In this document: positions 17,149 to 26,161 of the stretch, piece by piece
How positions within the stretch are numbered: position 1 is the first letter of the stretch
Layout of the letters: each line of letters opens with the position of its first letter
NCBI GenBank assembly: GCA_947623965.1
Contig: CANQIF010000001.1
Coordinates: 124,001-188,000 of the forward strand
Reading direction: 5' to 3'
Length of the DNA: 64,000 nucleotides
Origin: an uncultured Alistipes sp.
GTDB lineage: Bacteria; Bacteroidota; Bacteroidia; Bacteroidales; Rikenellaceae
The notes under the pieces: model-generated
Database searches by the model: none
The model's input: the letters and a program-made list of their open reading frames with translations, nothing else
Told to the model about the DNA's origin: nothing
Program-made: the position numbers and the translations under genes

Positions 17149-18081
17149 TTACGCCTTGTCGATCGTCTCGCGAATTTCGGAGAGTTCGACCAGCTTGTTG
17201 ACAATGGCGTAGATCGTCAACCCGGCAGCCGAATGGATCTGGAGCTTCGAGGCGATGTTGCGGCGGTGGGTGATGACCGTATGGGTCGAAATGCAAAGTT
17301 CGTCGGCGATCTCCTTGTTCGTCAGGCCCCGCACGACGCAGACGATGATCTCCTTTTCACGGCTGCTCAATGCCTCCTGCGGCTGCTCGCGGGGTTCGCG
17401 CGAGGTGTCGGCGGCCAGCCGCTCGACAGCCGGCACATAGAGGACGTCCTCCACAGCGTTGTGCGAGGCGAGCTCCTGTTCGCAGGTGAAGATGTCGAAC
17501 AGGGCGTCGTTCAGCTCGTTGGTGCCGCCCGCAGGATAATATTTGATGATGATGTTCTTGAGTTCGCGCAGATGGGCCTCGACCTGGTCATGGTGGCGGC
17601 GGAAGATGTCGATCGAATAGTCGCCCGGCGAAATTCCCTGCAGCAGCTGTTCGACGTAGGGGAAGACCGTGCGCTCCTCGTAGGCCATGTGCTTGTCCAC
17701 CTCGGCGACGTATTCGTCGTAGTAGCGCATGATGGCGAACGAGACGTCGCTCAGGCTGCAATCGACCGCCTCGATGAGTTTGCGGCGGATCGCCGGCAGG
17801 CGGAAGTCGAGGAAATAGCGGTGGGCGTTGCGCAGGTAGTCGGTCAGCGTGCGGACCGAAATCTCCTCGATCGGGCAGTTCCGGCTGTCGTTCAGCAGCA
17901 GGTTGACGACGGCCAGAAAGGTGGCGGCATCGACCCGGTTGTCGGTGCAGACCTCGGCGATCGTCTTGTCGCCGAATCCCAGCGCAATGCCGAAGCGGCT
18001 CATTACCTGCAGCACCGCATAGCGGTCACAGACCAGATCGCTCATGCGATCTTCGCTTGTATAGTGTCCTGAAAGATACAT
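17149..18081 (-). CDS. LuxR-type regulator with DUF542-like and hemerythrin domains
   Basis: A 310-residue protein. N-terminal part (about 10-60): SDLVCDRYAVLQVMSRFGIALGFGDKTIAEVC resembles the DUF542/ScdA region. The middle part (about 85-220) is a hemerythrin-like four-helix bundle with His/Glu ligand candidates: HRYFLDFRLP, VDKHMAYEERTVFPY, HHDQVEAH and LASHNAVEDVLYVPAV. The C-terminus (about 235-300) is a LuxR helix-turn-helix: LSSREKEIIVCVVRGLTNKEIADELCISTHTVITHRRNI. A di-iron centre fused to a DNA-binding domain suggests direct sensing of oxygen, nitric oxide or iron redox state; this is inferred, not shown. Two tandem promoter repeats lie upstream. Confidence 0.88.
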   Translation of the reverse strand: MYLSGHYTSEDRMSDLVCDRYAVLQVMSRFGIALGFGDKTIAEVCTDNRVDAATFLAVVNLLLNDSRNCPIEEISVRTLTDYLRNAHRYFLDFRLPAIRRKLIEAVDCSLSDVSFAIMRYYDEYVAEVDKHMAYEERTVFPYVEQLLQGISPGDYSIDIFRRHHDQVEAHLRELKNIIIKYYPAGGTNELNDALFDIFTCEQELASHNAVEDVLYVPAVERLAADTSREPREQPQEALSSREKEIIVCVVRGLTNKEIADELCISTHTVITHRRNIASKLQIHSAAGLTIYAIVNKLVELSEIRETIDKA

Positions 18082-18178
18082 CGGGTCGTTTTCGTGTCGG
18101 AATTTCGCCGGTCGTTCGTCTCCGTCTTTGCGCTTGGACGCACCGCTGCGACGGCTTTGAACCGGGACGATTCCGATT

Positions 18179-18274
18179 CAAAGATACGAATAAACCGAGG
18201 GCAAAAGCAAATTTATTTGCATTTTGCCGAGGCGAAGTATCTTCGGCGAAGCCAAAGATACGCATAAGTCGGGA
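18179..18274 (-). promoter_or_regulatory. Two tandem promoter-bearing repeat units (74-bp spacing)
   Basis: Minus-strand TATCTTTG boxes at 18179-18186 and 18253-18260, exactly 74 bp apart. Both are embedded in the same repeat (GGCAAAATGCAAATAAATTTGC...CTCGGTTTATTCG). Both point at the hemerythrin-LuxR gene about 100-170 bp away. Each unit contains an inverted repeat around the -7 box (GTATCT...AGATAC-like) and the palindrome GCAAATAAATTTGC. Confidence 0.75.
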
Positions 18275-18317
18275 GGGCAGAAGCTAATTCTGCTGCATTC
18301 TGCTGCATTCTGCCGGT

Positions 18318-18545
18318 CTATTCGGTCGCGCAGCGACCGGCAGCCCGCAGCCGCCCCCTCGGCGGAGGGCTGCATCCTCGCACTGCTCGTCGCAAGCCCA
18401 TCCGCTCGGCTGCGGGCTGGCCTTAGACGGAAATCGACCTCGCAAGAGGTCGGCGGGCCGCAGCCTCCGGCGGCGAAAGCCCGCAGTTCGCGTTCCACAG
18501 GGTCGCTCACGCGGTTCTTCGCAGGCTGCAACCCGAACCCAAAAT
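18318..18545 (-). repeat. GC-rich variable-hairpin intergenic repeat, cluster 4
   Basis: Reverse orientation. Short hairpins CGGTCGC-GCA-GCGACCG (near 18325) and CGACCTC-GCAA-GAGGTCG (near 18441) are embedded in the conserved GGCAGCCCGCAGCCG / GCGGGCCGCAGCCTCC contexts. Confidence 0.8.
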
Positions 18546-18633
18546 AGGCTCAAGCGTGCCCCCACGGCAGCCCATCTTCACCTTTTCCGGCTCGCCTCTC
18601 TCGGCCCCTCCTCTCCGGCTCGCCCCTCTCGCG

Positions 18634-20469
18634 CTACCGGTCGGCGATGTCGCGGTAGGTGGTCTGCAGCAGCACGCGCCCCGTTTCGAGCAGCCGCTCG
18701 TCGGCCCCTTCGGTCGTGCGGTCCGACGCGGCGTCCCAGCCCGCCTCGCCCTCGGCCGTCAGGACGACGAACCCATCGTTATAGGTGTAGTAGGCGAACT
18801 TCGGCAGCGCCGGATCGAAAATATCCTTGCTGTAGTCGAAGTCGTCGTGCGCGATGCCCAGCTGGCCGAGCAGCGTCGCGGCGATGTCGATCTGCGAGGC
18901 GTAGCTCTCCACCGTGCGGGGCTCCTTCACGGCGCCGCCCAGCCACAGCATCGGAATGCGGTGAATCTCGTTCTCGGTGTAGCTGCCGCGGCGGAAGTTG
19001 GCCATGCCGTGGTCGGGGACCAGCAGGATCAACAGCTTCTCCCACGCGGGGGAGTTGCGCACCCGCTCGACGAAGCGGCCGATGCAGTCGTCCGTGAAGG
19101 CGAAGGCGTTGGCGATCTTGTCGTCGAAAGCCTTGAACGGCACGGCGAAGGGTTCGTGGCTGCTCAAGGTCAGCCAGCCGGCCAAGAAAGGCTCGCCCCC
19201 GGCCGAGCGGCGGATCACCTCCTCGGCGAAGAAATCGCCCACGACGCGGTCGTCGTAGCCCCACTTCGAGGTGGGTGCGTCGAAGTGCATCGTCTGCTGC
19301 CAGATGAGCTCCTCCCACCCCGTGGCATACATGTACGAGGATTGGTTCGTGAAGTTGATGTCGCCGCCGTAGACGAAGCTCGTGCGATACCCCTCGCGGG
19401 CGAGCGAACGGGCAAGCGACGGCAGTTCCAGACACTTGGGCGTCAGCTTCATGAGAGAGATGCGCGTCTGCGCCGGAAAGCCGCTGAGGATCGAGACCTG
19501 GCCGCGATCCGTGCGGAACGAGTTGGCATAGAAGTTCTCGAACCAGATCCCCTCGCGGCGGAGGCGCTGCAGCTGCGGCATGACGGGGCGCCCCTCCTCC
19601 TCGGCCTCCATCACCGTGCGGCCGAAACTTTCGAGGATGATGACCACCACGTTGGGTCGGTCGGTCGTCAGCAGCCGCTCCGCCGGGGCGCTTCCCGGAC
19701 GGTTGCCGCGGATCGCCTCGAACTTCGCGGCGCGCGTCTCCTCGTCGTAGAAGGGGTATTCGGCGGCGTAGTTCTCCTGCTTGCCGATCGTCGAGAGGAA
19801 CGAGAAGATCGGATTCGTGGCGGCGTGGTTCAGAAAGAGGGTGGGCGAAAAGCAGACCTTCGAGACGTTGGCCACCGAGGGGCCCGTGCCGCCGCGAATG
19901 GCCAGAAAATCGAGCCCGCCGGCGAGCAGGAGCGCGCAGCTCCAGCCCGCGGCCCGCCACCGTCCCGCCACCGGTTCTCCGTCGAAGAGCCGCGCCACAC
20001 GGCGGTAGAGGAGGATCATCACCGCGGCGTAGGCGAGGAAGAAGAGCGTCTGCCGCACGGCCATCCACAGATCGATGCTGGCCACGGCCTCCTTCGGGTC
20101 CGAGAGGTAGATCAGGATGGTCGAGTCGAGCCGGAAGCCCCAAAACTCGTAGAGCCCCAGATCGACGGCGAAGAGAAGCGCCGAGAGAAACGCCACGACG
20201 ACGAAATAGCCCGTGACGATCCGCCGGCCGATCCGCTCGGGGATGCGGACCCAGAGCGACAGCAGCGTCAGCAGCAGCGGCAGCACGGTGATGTAGCCGG
20301 CGACGGTGCTGTCGAGCAGCAGCCCGTGCCGGATGACCTGCAGCCATTCGCCGAAGGCGGCCTTCGACGCCTCGACGGCGTAATAGGCCAGAAAGACCGG
20401 CTTCTGGAGCATCATGAGAAGCACCGTGGCGGCGAAGGTCGCCGCAAGAAAAAGGAACTTTCGTTTCAT
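18634..20469 (-). CDS. Membrane sulfatase / LTA-synthase-like phosphotransferase
   Basis: A 611-residue protein. About five transmembrane helices occupy residues 1-190 (for example FLFLAATFAATVLLMMLQKPVFLAYY and LLPLLLTLLSLWV). An extracytoplasmic alkaline-phosphatase/sulfatase-fold domain follows. NVVVIILESFGRTVMEAEEEG carries the metal-site Glu, and DRGQVSILSGFPAQ the position of the nucleophile. VPDHGMANFRRGS is the later metal site. This architecture matches the LTA synthase/YejM/EptA-like superfamily; in Gram-negatives such proteins modify lipids or glycans of the envelope. MKRKFLF at 20469 is chosen because it starts the first membrane helix. Last gene of the hflX-upp transcript. Confidence 0.88.
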   Translation of the reverse strand: MKRKFLFLAATFAATVLLMMLQKPVFLAYYAVEASKAAFGEWLQVIRHGLLLDSTVAGYITVLPLLLTLLSLWVRIPERIGRRIVTGYFVVVAFLSALLFAVDLGLYEFWGFRLDSTILIYLSDPKEAVASIDLWMAVRQTLFFLAYAAVMILLYRRVARLFDGEPVAGRWRAAGWSCALLLAGGLDFLAIRGGTGPSVANVSKVCFSPTLFLNHAATNPIFSFLSTIGKQENYAAEYPFYDEETRAAKFEAIRGNRPGSAPAERLLTTDRPNVVVIILESFGRTVMEAEEEGRPVMPQLQRLRREGIWFENFYANSFRTDRGQVSILSGFPAQTRISLMKLTPKCLELPSLARSLAREGYRTSFVYGGDINFTNQSSYMYATGWEELIWQQTMHFDAPTSKWGYDDRVVGDFFAEEVIRRSAGGEPFLAGWLTLSSHEPFAVPFKAFDDKIANAFAFTDDCIGRFVERVRNSPAWEKLLILLVPDHGMANFRRGSYTENEIHRIPMLWLGGAVKEPRTVESYASQIDIAATLLGQLGIAHDDFDYSKDIFDPALPKFAYYTYNDGFVVLTAEGEAGWDAASDRTTEGADERLLETGRVLLQTTYRDIADR

Positions 20470-20587
20470 GGTCGTTGTCGTAATTGAAGATGCGGCAGCC
20501 CGGCAGGGAGCCTCAGGGCCGCAGTCCGGCAAAGGATCGTCGTGCAGCCCCGGGATCGGAAGAGGTTTCGGCGGGCGCCTCCGGGTC

Positions 20588-21241
20588 TTAAATCTTTTCG
20601 CCGTAGGCCAGGTCGCCGGCGTCGCCGAGGCCCGGTACGATGTAGGAGCGCGAGGTGAGCTCCTCATCCACGGCGGCGACCCACAGCGTCGTCTCCTGCG
20701 GCAGGTGGCGGGCAGCGTAGTCGACGCCCTGCTCGCTGGCGATCACTGCCGCCACATGGAGCCGGGCAGGGGTGCCGCCGTGCTGACACATCGCCTCGTA
20801 GGCCAGCACGAGCGACGAGCCGGTCGCCAGCATCGGATCGACCAGCAGCAGCGTCTTGCCCTCCAGCTCGCCGCACGAGATATACTCTACCTTCACGGTG
20901 AACGATCCGTCCTTGTGGCTCTTGCGGTAGGCCGAGACGAAGGCGTTCTGCGCGTCGTCGAAGTAGTTGAGGAAGCCGCGGTGGAACGGCAGTCCGGCCC
21001 GCAGGATCGTGGCGACGACGAGCTGTTCGTCGATCTGCTGCACGACGGCTTCGCCGAGCGGCGTCTCGACCGTGCGGGGGGTGTACTGCAACGTCTTCGA
21101 GAGCTCGTAGGCCGTCACTTCGCCGATGCGTTCGAGGTTGCGGCGGAAGCGCATCGAATCCTGCTGGATCCGCTTGTCACGGAGCTCGGCGATGAATTTG
21201 TTCAGCACGGAATTCGTGTCGGAGAGGTTGTGGATCGTCAT
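20588..21241 (-). CDS. upp: Uracil phosphoribosyltransferase
   Basis: Salvages uracil to UMP using PRPP. In 217 residues the PRPP-binding loop is LLLVDPMLATGSSLVLAYEAM, and the C-terminal uracil-binding PGLGDAGDLAYGEK is present. The N-terminus (MTIHNLSDTNSVLNKFIAELRDKRIQQDSMRFRRN) is the usual oligomerisation and dianionic-phosphate region. It lies 24 bp downstream of hflX. Confidence 0.95.
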   Translation of the reverse strand: MTIHNLSDTNSVLNKFIAELRDKRIQQDSMRFRRNLERIGEVTAYELSKTLQYTPRTVETPLGEAVVQQIDEQLVVATILRAGLPFHRGFLNYFDDAQNAFVSAYRKSHKDGSFTVKVEYISCGELEGKTLLLVDPMLATGSSLVLAYEAMCQHGGTPARLHVAAVIASEQGVDYAARHLPQETTLWVAAVDEELTSRSYIVPGLGDAGDLAYGEKI

Positions 21242-21265
21242 GGGTATCGTTTTTTTGGGGTGAAA

Positions 21266-22432
21266 TCAATAGAGGAAGTTGTTGAAGGGGTAGCGGCCGG
21301 CGTGGATCTCGCGCACCATGCCGTAGAGGTCGCTCCGCAGCTTGTCGAGGTTGATCCGCTCTTTCGCCGAGAGGAAGATGCAGGGGGTATTGGCCCGGGC
21401 GATCCAGCTCCGCTTCAGCTCGTCGAGCGACCGGTTCTCGGGCGCCGGCGGGGTCAGGTCGTCGGGCGCCTTTTCTACATAGGTATAGGCATCGACCTTG
21501 TTGAAGAGGAGGTAGACGGGCTTGTCGCCGGCGCCGATCTCCTGCAGGGTCTGCTTCACGACGGCGATCTGCTCCTCGAACTGCGGATGCGAAATGTCGA
21601 CCACGTGCAGCAGCAGGTCGGCTTCGCGCACCTCGTCGAGGGTCGATTTGAACGACTCGATCAACTCCGTCGGGAGCTTGCGGATGAATCCCACCGTATC
21701 GGAAAGCAGGAAGGGCAGGTTGTCGAAGATCACCTTGCGGACCGTCGTGTCGAGCGTCGCGAAGAGCTTGTTCTCGGCGAAGACGTCGCTCTTCGAGAGG
21801 AGGTTCATGAGGGTCGATTTGCCGACGTTCGTATAGCCGACCAACGCCACGCGCACCAACTGGCCGCGGTTCGAACGCTGCACAGCCATCTGGCGGTCGA
21901 TCTTTTTCAGATCCTCCTTGAGCTTGGCGATGCGGCTGCGGACGATGCGGCGGTCTGTCTCGATCTCGCGCTCGCCGGCGCCGCCGCGGGTTCCCGTGCC
22001 GCCGCGCTGGCGTTCGAGGTGGGTCCACAGACCCGTCAGCCGGGGCAGCATGTATTCGTAGTGGGCCAGCTGCACCTGCGTCTTGGCGTAGGCCGTGCGG
22101 GCCCGCGACAGGAAGATGTCGAGGATGAGCCGCGTGCGGTCCAGAATGCGGCAGGGCATCGCCTTCTCGATGTTGCGGGTCTGCGCGGGGCTCAGCTCGT
22201 CGTCGAAGATCGCCACGTCGACCTCCTCATCGCGGCAGTAGTCGGCGATCTCCTGCAGCTTGCCCGGGCCGACGTAGATGCGTGCCGAGGGTTGGGGCAG
22301 GCGCTGCACGAAGCGGCGCACGCTCCCGATGCCGGCCGTTTCGGCCAGAAAATCCAGCTCGTCGAGGTACTCCTCGACCTGGCGGGGATCCTGCTGATCC
22401 CGGATGACGCTGATAAGAACGGCTTTTTCCAA
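21266..22432 (-). CDS. hflX: GTPase HflX
   Basis: A ribosome-associated GTPase that can split stalled ribosomes. The N-terminal HflX domain (YVGPGKLQEIADYC; VDVAIFDDELSPAQTRNIEKA) precedes a coiled-coil linker. The G domain follows: VALVGYTNVGKSTLMNLL (G1), ATLDTTVRK (G2), DTVGFI (G3), LLFNKVD (G4) and FLSAKE (G5). The frame is open up to an ATG at 22570, but homology-like sequence begins at EKAVLISVIRDQQDP, which follows a TTG at 22432. The TTG start gives 388 residues, so the start is uncertain. Confidence 0.9.
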   Translation of the reverse strand: MEKAVLISVIRDQQDPRQVEEYLDELDFLAETAGIGSVRRFVQRLPQPSARIYVGPGKLQEIADYCRDEEVDVAIFDDELSPAQTRNIEKAMPCRILDRTRLILDIFLSRARTAYAKTQVQLAHYEYMLPRLTGLWTHLERQRGGTGTRGGAGEREIETDRRIVRSRIAKLKEDLKKIDRQMAVQRSNRGQLVRVALVGYTNVGKSTLMNLLSKSDVFAENKLFATLDTTVRKVIFDNLPFLLSDTVGFIRKLPTELIESFKSTLDEVREADLLLHVVDISHPQFEEQIAVVKQTLQEIGAGDKPVYLLFNKVDAYTYVEKAPDDLTPPAPENRSLDELKRSWIARANTPCIFLSAKERINLDKLRSDLYGMVREIHAGRYPFNNFLY

Positions 22433-22690
22433 AGCGAATGTTTTTTTAGGGTTCGGGGCCGGTGCGGTGCAAGGTTCGGGCCGGCCGGCTGCCGGCGCGT
22501 CAGCAATCCGGTGCTGCAACTGTTCTGCAGTCCAGCCGCCGGGGCTTCGACAACCCGGCGCTGCGGTCATTCTGCGGTCCGGCCGCCGGACACTTCGGGG
22601 TCTTCGTACTTCAGCTGTCCGGCCCCGATGCGCCCCTCCTCTATGGCACTCGATCCGCTCCTGACGATTTCGGCGGGGCCGATTATAAAT

Positions 22691-22721
22691 AAGGGTATCT
22701 CACCTTGCGACAGATACCCTT
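22691..22721 (-). terminator. Hairpin downstream of tonB
   Basis: Perfect 10-bp stem AAGGGTATCT / AGATACCCTT just beyond the tonB stop, with an AT-rich 3' side on the minus strand. Confidence 0.55.
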
Positions 22722-22750
22722 GTGCGATGTAAACGCGGCTGCACCGGCGC

Positions 22751-23434
22751 TTAGTTGGCTACGCGGAACTCGACCGGCAGCGTGTAGCTTACGCGAACCA
22801 CCTGGTTGCGCTGCTTGCCGGGGGTCCACTTCGGCGACTTGTTCAGCACGCGGATGGCCTCCTCCGACAGCGAACGGTCGGGCGTCTGCAGCACCTTGAT
22901 GTTGGTCAGGCGGCCGTCGCGCTCGATCACGAACGAGAGGATCACCCTGCCCGAGATGCCGTTTTCAAGGGCGATCTGCGGGAACTTCACGTTGCTCTGC
23001 ACCCAGTTGCGGAACGTATTCAGGTCGCCGCCCTGGAACTTGGGCATCGTCTCGGCCGTGACGAACGGAGCGTCGTCCTCGATGGTCTCCTCGACCACCT
23101 CGACCTGCTGGAGAATCTCGGTGTCGTCGCTGAACTCGGCGAAATCGACCTCGGTGGTGATCTTCGTGTCGTTCGTCACGACCTGCAACAGGTCGGCGAT
23201 CACCTTCATCTCCACCTTCTTGGGGGGTTCGGGCGGCTTCTGGTCCTGACGCGTGACCTCGGTGATTTCCTCCTCGACAGGGCCGTAGTTCAGATCGACT
23301 TTCTCGATGCGGTGTTCTTTCGGCGTATAGGCGAAAGCGCCGATGACGAATACCAGCGCGAGGGCCAAACCGATTTCCAACAGCAGACCCCGCTTGTTCT
23401 GCAGGTCGGCCTTGGGGCTCTTTTTAATCTCCAT
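22751..23434 (-). CDS. TonB-family energy transducer
   Basis: A 227-residue periplasmic protein. It has one N-terminal membrane helix (LLLEIGLALALVFVIGAFAY, about 19-38). A Pro-rich spanning segment follows (QKPPEPPKK), then an acidic region with Glu/Val runs. The C-terminal TonB domain ends in VRVSYTLPVEFRVAN. It couples the proton motive force of an ExbB/ExbD complex to outer-membrane receptors; exbBD are not adjacent. Transcribed alone from its own -7 box. The TonB-dependent receptor at 36-38 kb is a possible client. Confidence 0.93.
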   Translation of the reverse strand: MEIKKSPKADLQNKRGLLLEIGLALALVFVIGAFAYTPKEHRIEKVDLNYGPVEEEITEVTRQDQKPPEPPKKVEMKVIADLLQVVTNDTKITTEVDFAEFSDDTEILQQVEVVEETIEDDAPFVTAETMPKFQGGDLNTFRNWVQSNVKFPQIALENGISGRVILSFVIERDGRLTNIKVLQTPDRSLSEEAIRVLNKSPKWTPGKQRNQVVRVSYTLPVEFRVAN

Positions 23435-23519
23435 TTTTTATTGTAGTTTTAATGTTTTGGCTGTCGCATTCCTTGCGGCGCATCCTTGCCTGAAAGGGGA
23501 TAGGATGCGCTATGCACCA

Positions 23520-23527
23520 CAAATATA
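23520..23527 (-). promoter_or_regulatory. -7 box upstream of tonB
   Basis: TATATTTG on the minus strand, 86 bp upstream of the tonB ATG. Confidence 0.5.
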
Positions 23528-23580
23528 AAGATAAAATTCCAAAAATGCGACGCGGAAGGGAAAAAATCTTTCTTTTTCCG

Positions 23581-23588
23581 TAATTTTG
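23581..23588 (+). promoter_or_regulatory. -7 box upstream of rlmN
   Basis: TAATTTTG, 26 bp before the rlmN start, divergent from the tonB promoter. Confidence 0.45.
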
Positions 23589-23613
23589 TCCTCCGAAAAG
23601 CTTCGCACCCGCC

Positions 23614-24642
23614 ATGACGAACCGCACCGAAATCCTCTACGGCAAAAATCCGACCGAACTGGCCGCCCTCTGCGCCGAGACGGGCATGCCCCGCTTCGCG
23701 GCGGGACAGATCGCCCGCTGGCTCTACGGCCGTCATATTGAGGACCCGCTGGCGATGAGCGACTTGTCGCTGAAAAACCGCGAGCTGTTAGCGGCGCGCT
23801 TCCGCCCCGCCCTTTCGGCGCCGGAGCGGGTCTGGGTTTCGGCCGACGGGACGAAAAAATACCTCTTTCGCACCCTGCAGGGGGCCTACATCGAATCGGC
23901 CTGCATTCCCGACGGCGAGCGGGCGACGCTCTGCGTCTCGTCGCAGGCGGGATGCCGCATGGGGTGCCGCTTCTGCGCCACGGGGCGGCAGGGGCTGCAG
24001 CACTCCCTCTCGGCGGCCGAAATTCTGAACCAGATCGTCTCGCTGCCCGAGCGCGACCGCCTGACGAACCTCGTCTTCATGGGGATGGGCGAGCCGCTGG
24101 ACAACCTCGACGAGGTGCTGCGGGCGCTGGAGGTCATCACCGCGCCATGGGGCTTCGGCTGGTCGCCCACGCGCGTGACCCTCTCGACGGCGGGGGTGGC
24201 GCCCCGGCTGCGCCGCCTGCTCGACACGACGGCCGTGCATCTGGCCGTCAGCCTGCACAACCCCTTCTCCGAGGAGCGGGCCGCGATCATGCCCGTGGAG
24301 CGGGCCTGGCCCATCGCCTCCGTGGCGGCGATCCTGCGCGAATACGACTTTACGCACCAGCGGCGCGTCTCGTTCGAATACATCGTGCTGAGCGGGATGA
24401 ACGACTCGCCGCGCCACGTCCGCGAGCTGTGCCGGCTGCTGGACGGCATCAAGTGCCGCATCAACCTCATCCGCTTCCACAAGATTCCCGGATCGCCCTA
24501 CTTCTCACCCGACGACGAGGCGATGCGCCGCTTCCGCGACGCCCTCACGGCCCGCGGCATCCACACGACGATCCGCGCCTCGCGCGGCGAGGACATCCAG
24601 GCCGCCTGCGGGCTGCTCAGCACGGAGGCGCAGGGGGAATGA
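23614..24642 (+). CDS. rlmN: 23S rRNA (adenine2503-C2)-methyltransferase (dual-specificity RlmN)
   Basis: A radical-SAM enzyme that methylates A2503 of 23S rRNA and A37 of some tRNAs. In 342 residues the radical-SAM cluster motif is CRMGCRFCATG (Cys114, Cys118, Cys121), with GMGEPLDN (SAM binding) and LSTAGVAPRL. A C-terminal Cys in QAACGLLS is the likely methyl-carrier Cys. The stop codon abuts the AT-rich tract of an intergenic repeat. Confidence 0.95.
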   Translation: MTNRTEILYGKNPTELAALCAETGMPRFAAGQIARWLYGRHIEDPLAMSDLSLKNRELLAARFRPALSAPERVWVSADGTKKYLFRTLQGAYIESACIPDGERATLCVSSQAGCRMGCRFCATGRQGLQHSLSAAEILNQIVSLPERDRLTNLVFMGMGEPLDNLDEVLRALEVITAPWGFGWSPTRVTLSTAGVAPRLRRLLDTTAVHLAVSLHNPFSEERAAIMPVERAWPIASVAAILREYDFTHQRRVSFEYIVLSGMNDSPRHVRELCRLLDGIKCRINLIRFHKIPGSPYFSPDDEAMRRFRDALTARGIHTTIRASRGEDIQAACGLLSTEAQGE

Positions 24643-24905
24643 AGAATTCAAAATTCAAGATTCAAAATTCAAGATTCAAAATTCTAAATTCAAAATTCTA
24701 AATTCAAAATTAGCTGCAACATCGAATCCGACCAAGCCCGCAGCCGAGCGGACGGGCCTGCGACGTGAAGGAGCAGCCCTCCGCCCGGGGGGGCGGCTGC
24801 GGGCTGCTGCGGCTTCTTATCGAAGCCGCAAATTCAAAATTCAAGATTCAAAATTACAGATTCGGACTGCAGCCTGCGAAGGACGTCAGCGACGTTAAAG
24901 AGCTG
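24640..24905 (+). repeat. 14-bp AT-rich tandem repeats and GC-rich variable-hairpin repeat, cluster 5
   Basis: The first part (about 24645-24712) is a tandem array with a 14-bp period (ATTCAAAATTCAAG or ATTCAAAATTCTAA, about four and a half copies). It starts within a few bases of the rlmN stop codon. A GC-rich core and the hairpin GCGGCTTC-TTATC-GAAGCCGC (near 24815) follow, then another AT-rich tract and a partial core. Confidence 0.8.
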
Positions 24906-24914
24906 CGCTTCCCC

Positions 24915-25937
24915 TTACAGCTCGTGCGACAGCGGGGCGGGAACGACGGCGCTCGTGTCGAAATCGCCCCAGCGGGCGGCGATGTCGTCGAGCGTGGCGA
25001 AGAGCTCGTCGCGGTCGAGTGATGTGACGAGTTTCATGCGGGTCTGTTTGAAGTCGGGCAGCCCCTTGAAATAGTTGGTCAGGTGGCGCCGCATTTCGAG
25101 GATGCCGACGCGGTCGCCCTTGACGGCGATCGAGCGGTCGAGGTGCTCTTTGGCGATCGCCACCCGCTCGGGGACCGACGGCTGCGGCAGCACCTCGCCC
25201 GTGCGCAGGAAGTGTTTCACCTCGCGGAAGATCCAGGGCCGCCCGTAGGTCGCGCGGCCGATCATCACGCCGTCCACCCCGTAGCGCTCGAACATCGCGG
25301 CCGCCTTCGGGCCCGAATCGACGTCGCCGTTGCCGATGATCGGGATCCGGATCGCCGGGTTGTTCTTCACGCGGCCGATGAGGGTCCAGTCCGCCTCGCC
25401 GCGGTACATCTGGGCCCGCGTGCGGCCGTGGATCGTCAGCGCGGCGATGCCGACGTCCTGCAGCCGGAGGGCAATCTCCTCGATGTTCTTCGTCTCGTCG
25501 TCCCAGCCGAGCCGCGTCTTGACCGTGACGGGCTTGCGGACCGCCTGCACGATCTGCCGCGTCATTTCGACCATGAGGGGCACGTCGCGCATCATCCCCG
25601 AGCCGGCGCCTCGGCCGGCGATCTTCTTCACCGGGCAGCCGAAGTTGATGTCGATCAGATCGGGATCGGCCGCCTCGGCCATCCGCGCCGCTTCGACCAT
25701 CGGCTCGATGCGGTTGCCGTAGATCTGGATCCCCACCGGCCGCTCCGCATCGTCGATGCGCAGCTTGCGCAGCGACTTGGCCGCTTCGTGCGTGAGGCCG
25801 TCCGAAGAGATGAACTCCGTGTAGACGACGTCGGCGCCGAAACGCTTGCACATGGATCGGAACGAAGGGTCCGTGACGTCCTCCATCGGGGCGAGCAGCA
25901 GCGGGCGGTCGCCCAGTTCTATGTCGGCAATCTTCAT
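24915..25937 (-). CDS. dus: tRNA-dihydrouridine synthase
   Basis: Reduces specific uridines in tRNA with FMN and NADPH. In 340 residues: PLLLAPMEDVTDPSFRSMC (FMN site), then INFGCPVKKIAGRGAGSGM with the catalytic Cys, then VKTRLGWDD, IHGRTRAQMYRG and GNGDVDSG. These fit the DusB-like bacterial group. MKIADIELGDRP at 25937 is preferred over upstream in-frame starts, which would read through repeat cluster 6. Confidence 0.94.
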   Translation of the reverse strand: MKIADIELGDRPLLLAPMEDVTDPSFRSMCKRFGADVVYTEFISSDGLTHEAAKSLRKLRIDDAERPVGIQIYGNRIEPMVEAARMAEAADPDLIDINFGCPVKKIAGRGAGSGMMRDVPLMVEMTRQIVQAVRKPVTVKTRLGWDDETKNIEEIALRLQDVGIAALTIHGRTRAQMYRGEADWTLIGRVKNNPAIRIPIIGNGDVDSGPKAAAMFERYGVDGVMIGRATYGRPWIFREVKHFLRTGEVLPQPSVPERVAIAKEHLDRSIAVKGDRVGILEMRRHLTNYFKGLPDFKQTRMKLVTSLDRDELFATLDDIAARWGDFDTSAVVPAPLSHEL

Positions 25938-25961
25938 GATAAGGATAGGGAGTAATGGCGC

Positions 25962-26078
25962 TGTGCAAAGGCGGCTCGACAGAGCCGCGCGGGCCGCAGC
26001 CTCCGCCCGGCGGAGGCCCGCAGTTCGTCGCCGAAGCTGCGTGCTCCGCAGGCTGCCGCCCGCCGCGGAATGGCTCCG
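25962..26078 (-). repeat. GC-rich variable-hairpin intergenic repeat, cluster 6
   Basis: A single unit in the reverse orientation: GCGGCTC-GACA-GAGCCGC (near 25975), then GCGGGCCGCAGCCTCCGCCC, GGCGGAGGCCCGC and CTCCGCAGGCTGC. It sits between the divergent dus and argS genes. Confidence 0.75.
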
Positions 26079-26114
26079 AGGGGGCGGAACAGCGATTTTA
26101 TGGGACAAATGTAG

Positions 26115-26144
26115 TTGATATTCCGCAATAAAACGTTAAATTTG
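26115..26144 (+). promoter_or_regulatory. Promoter of argS
   Basis: TTG (26115-26117), 19-bp spacer, TAAATTTG (26137-26144), 17 bp before the argS ATG. Confidence 0.65.
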
Positions 26145-26161
26145 CGGACAAATTTTGACCT

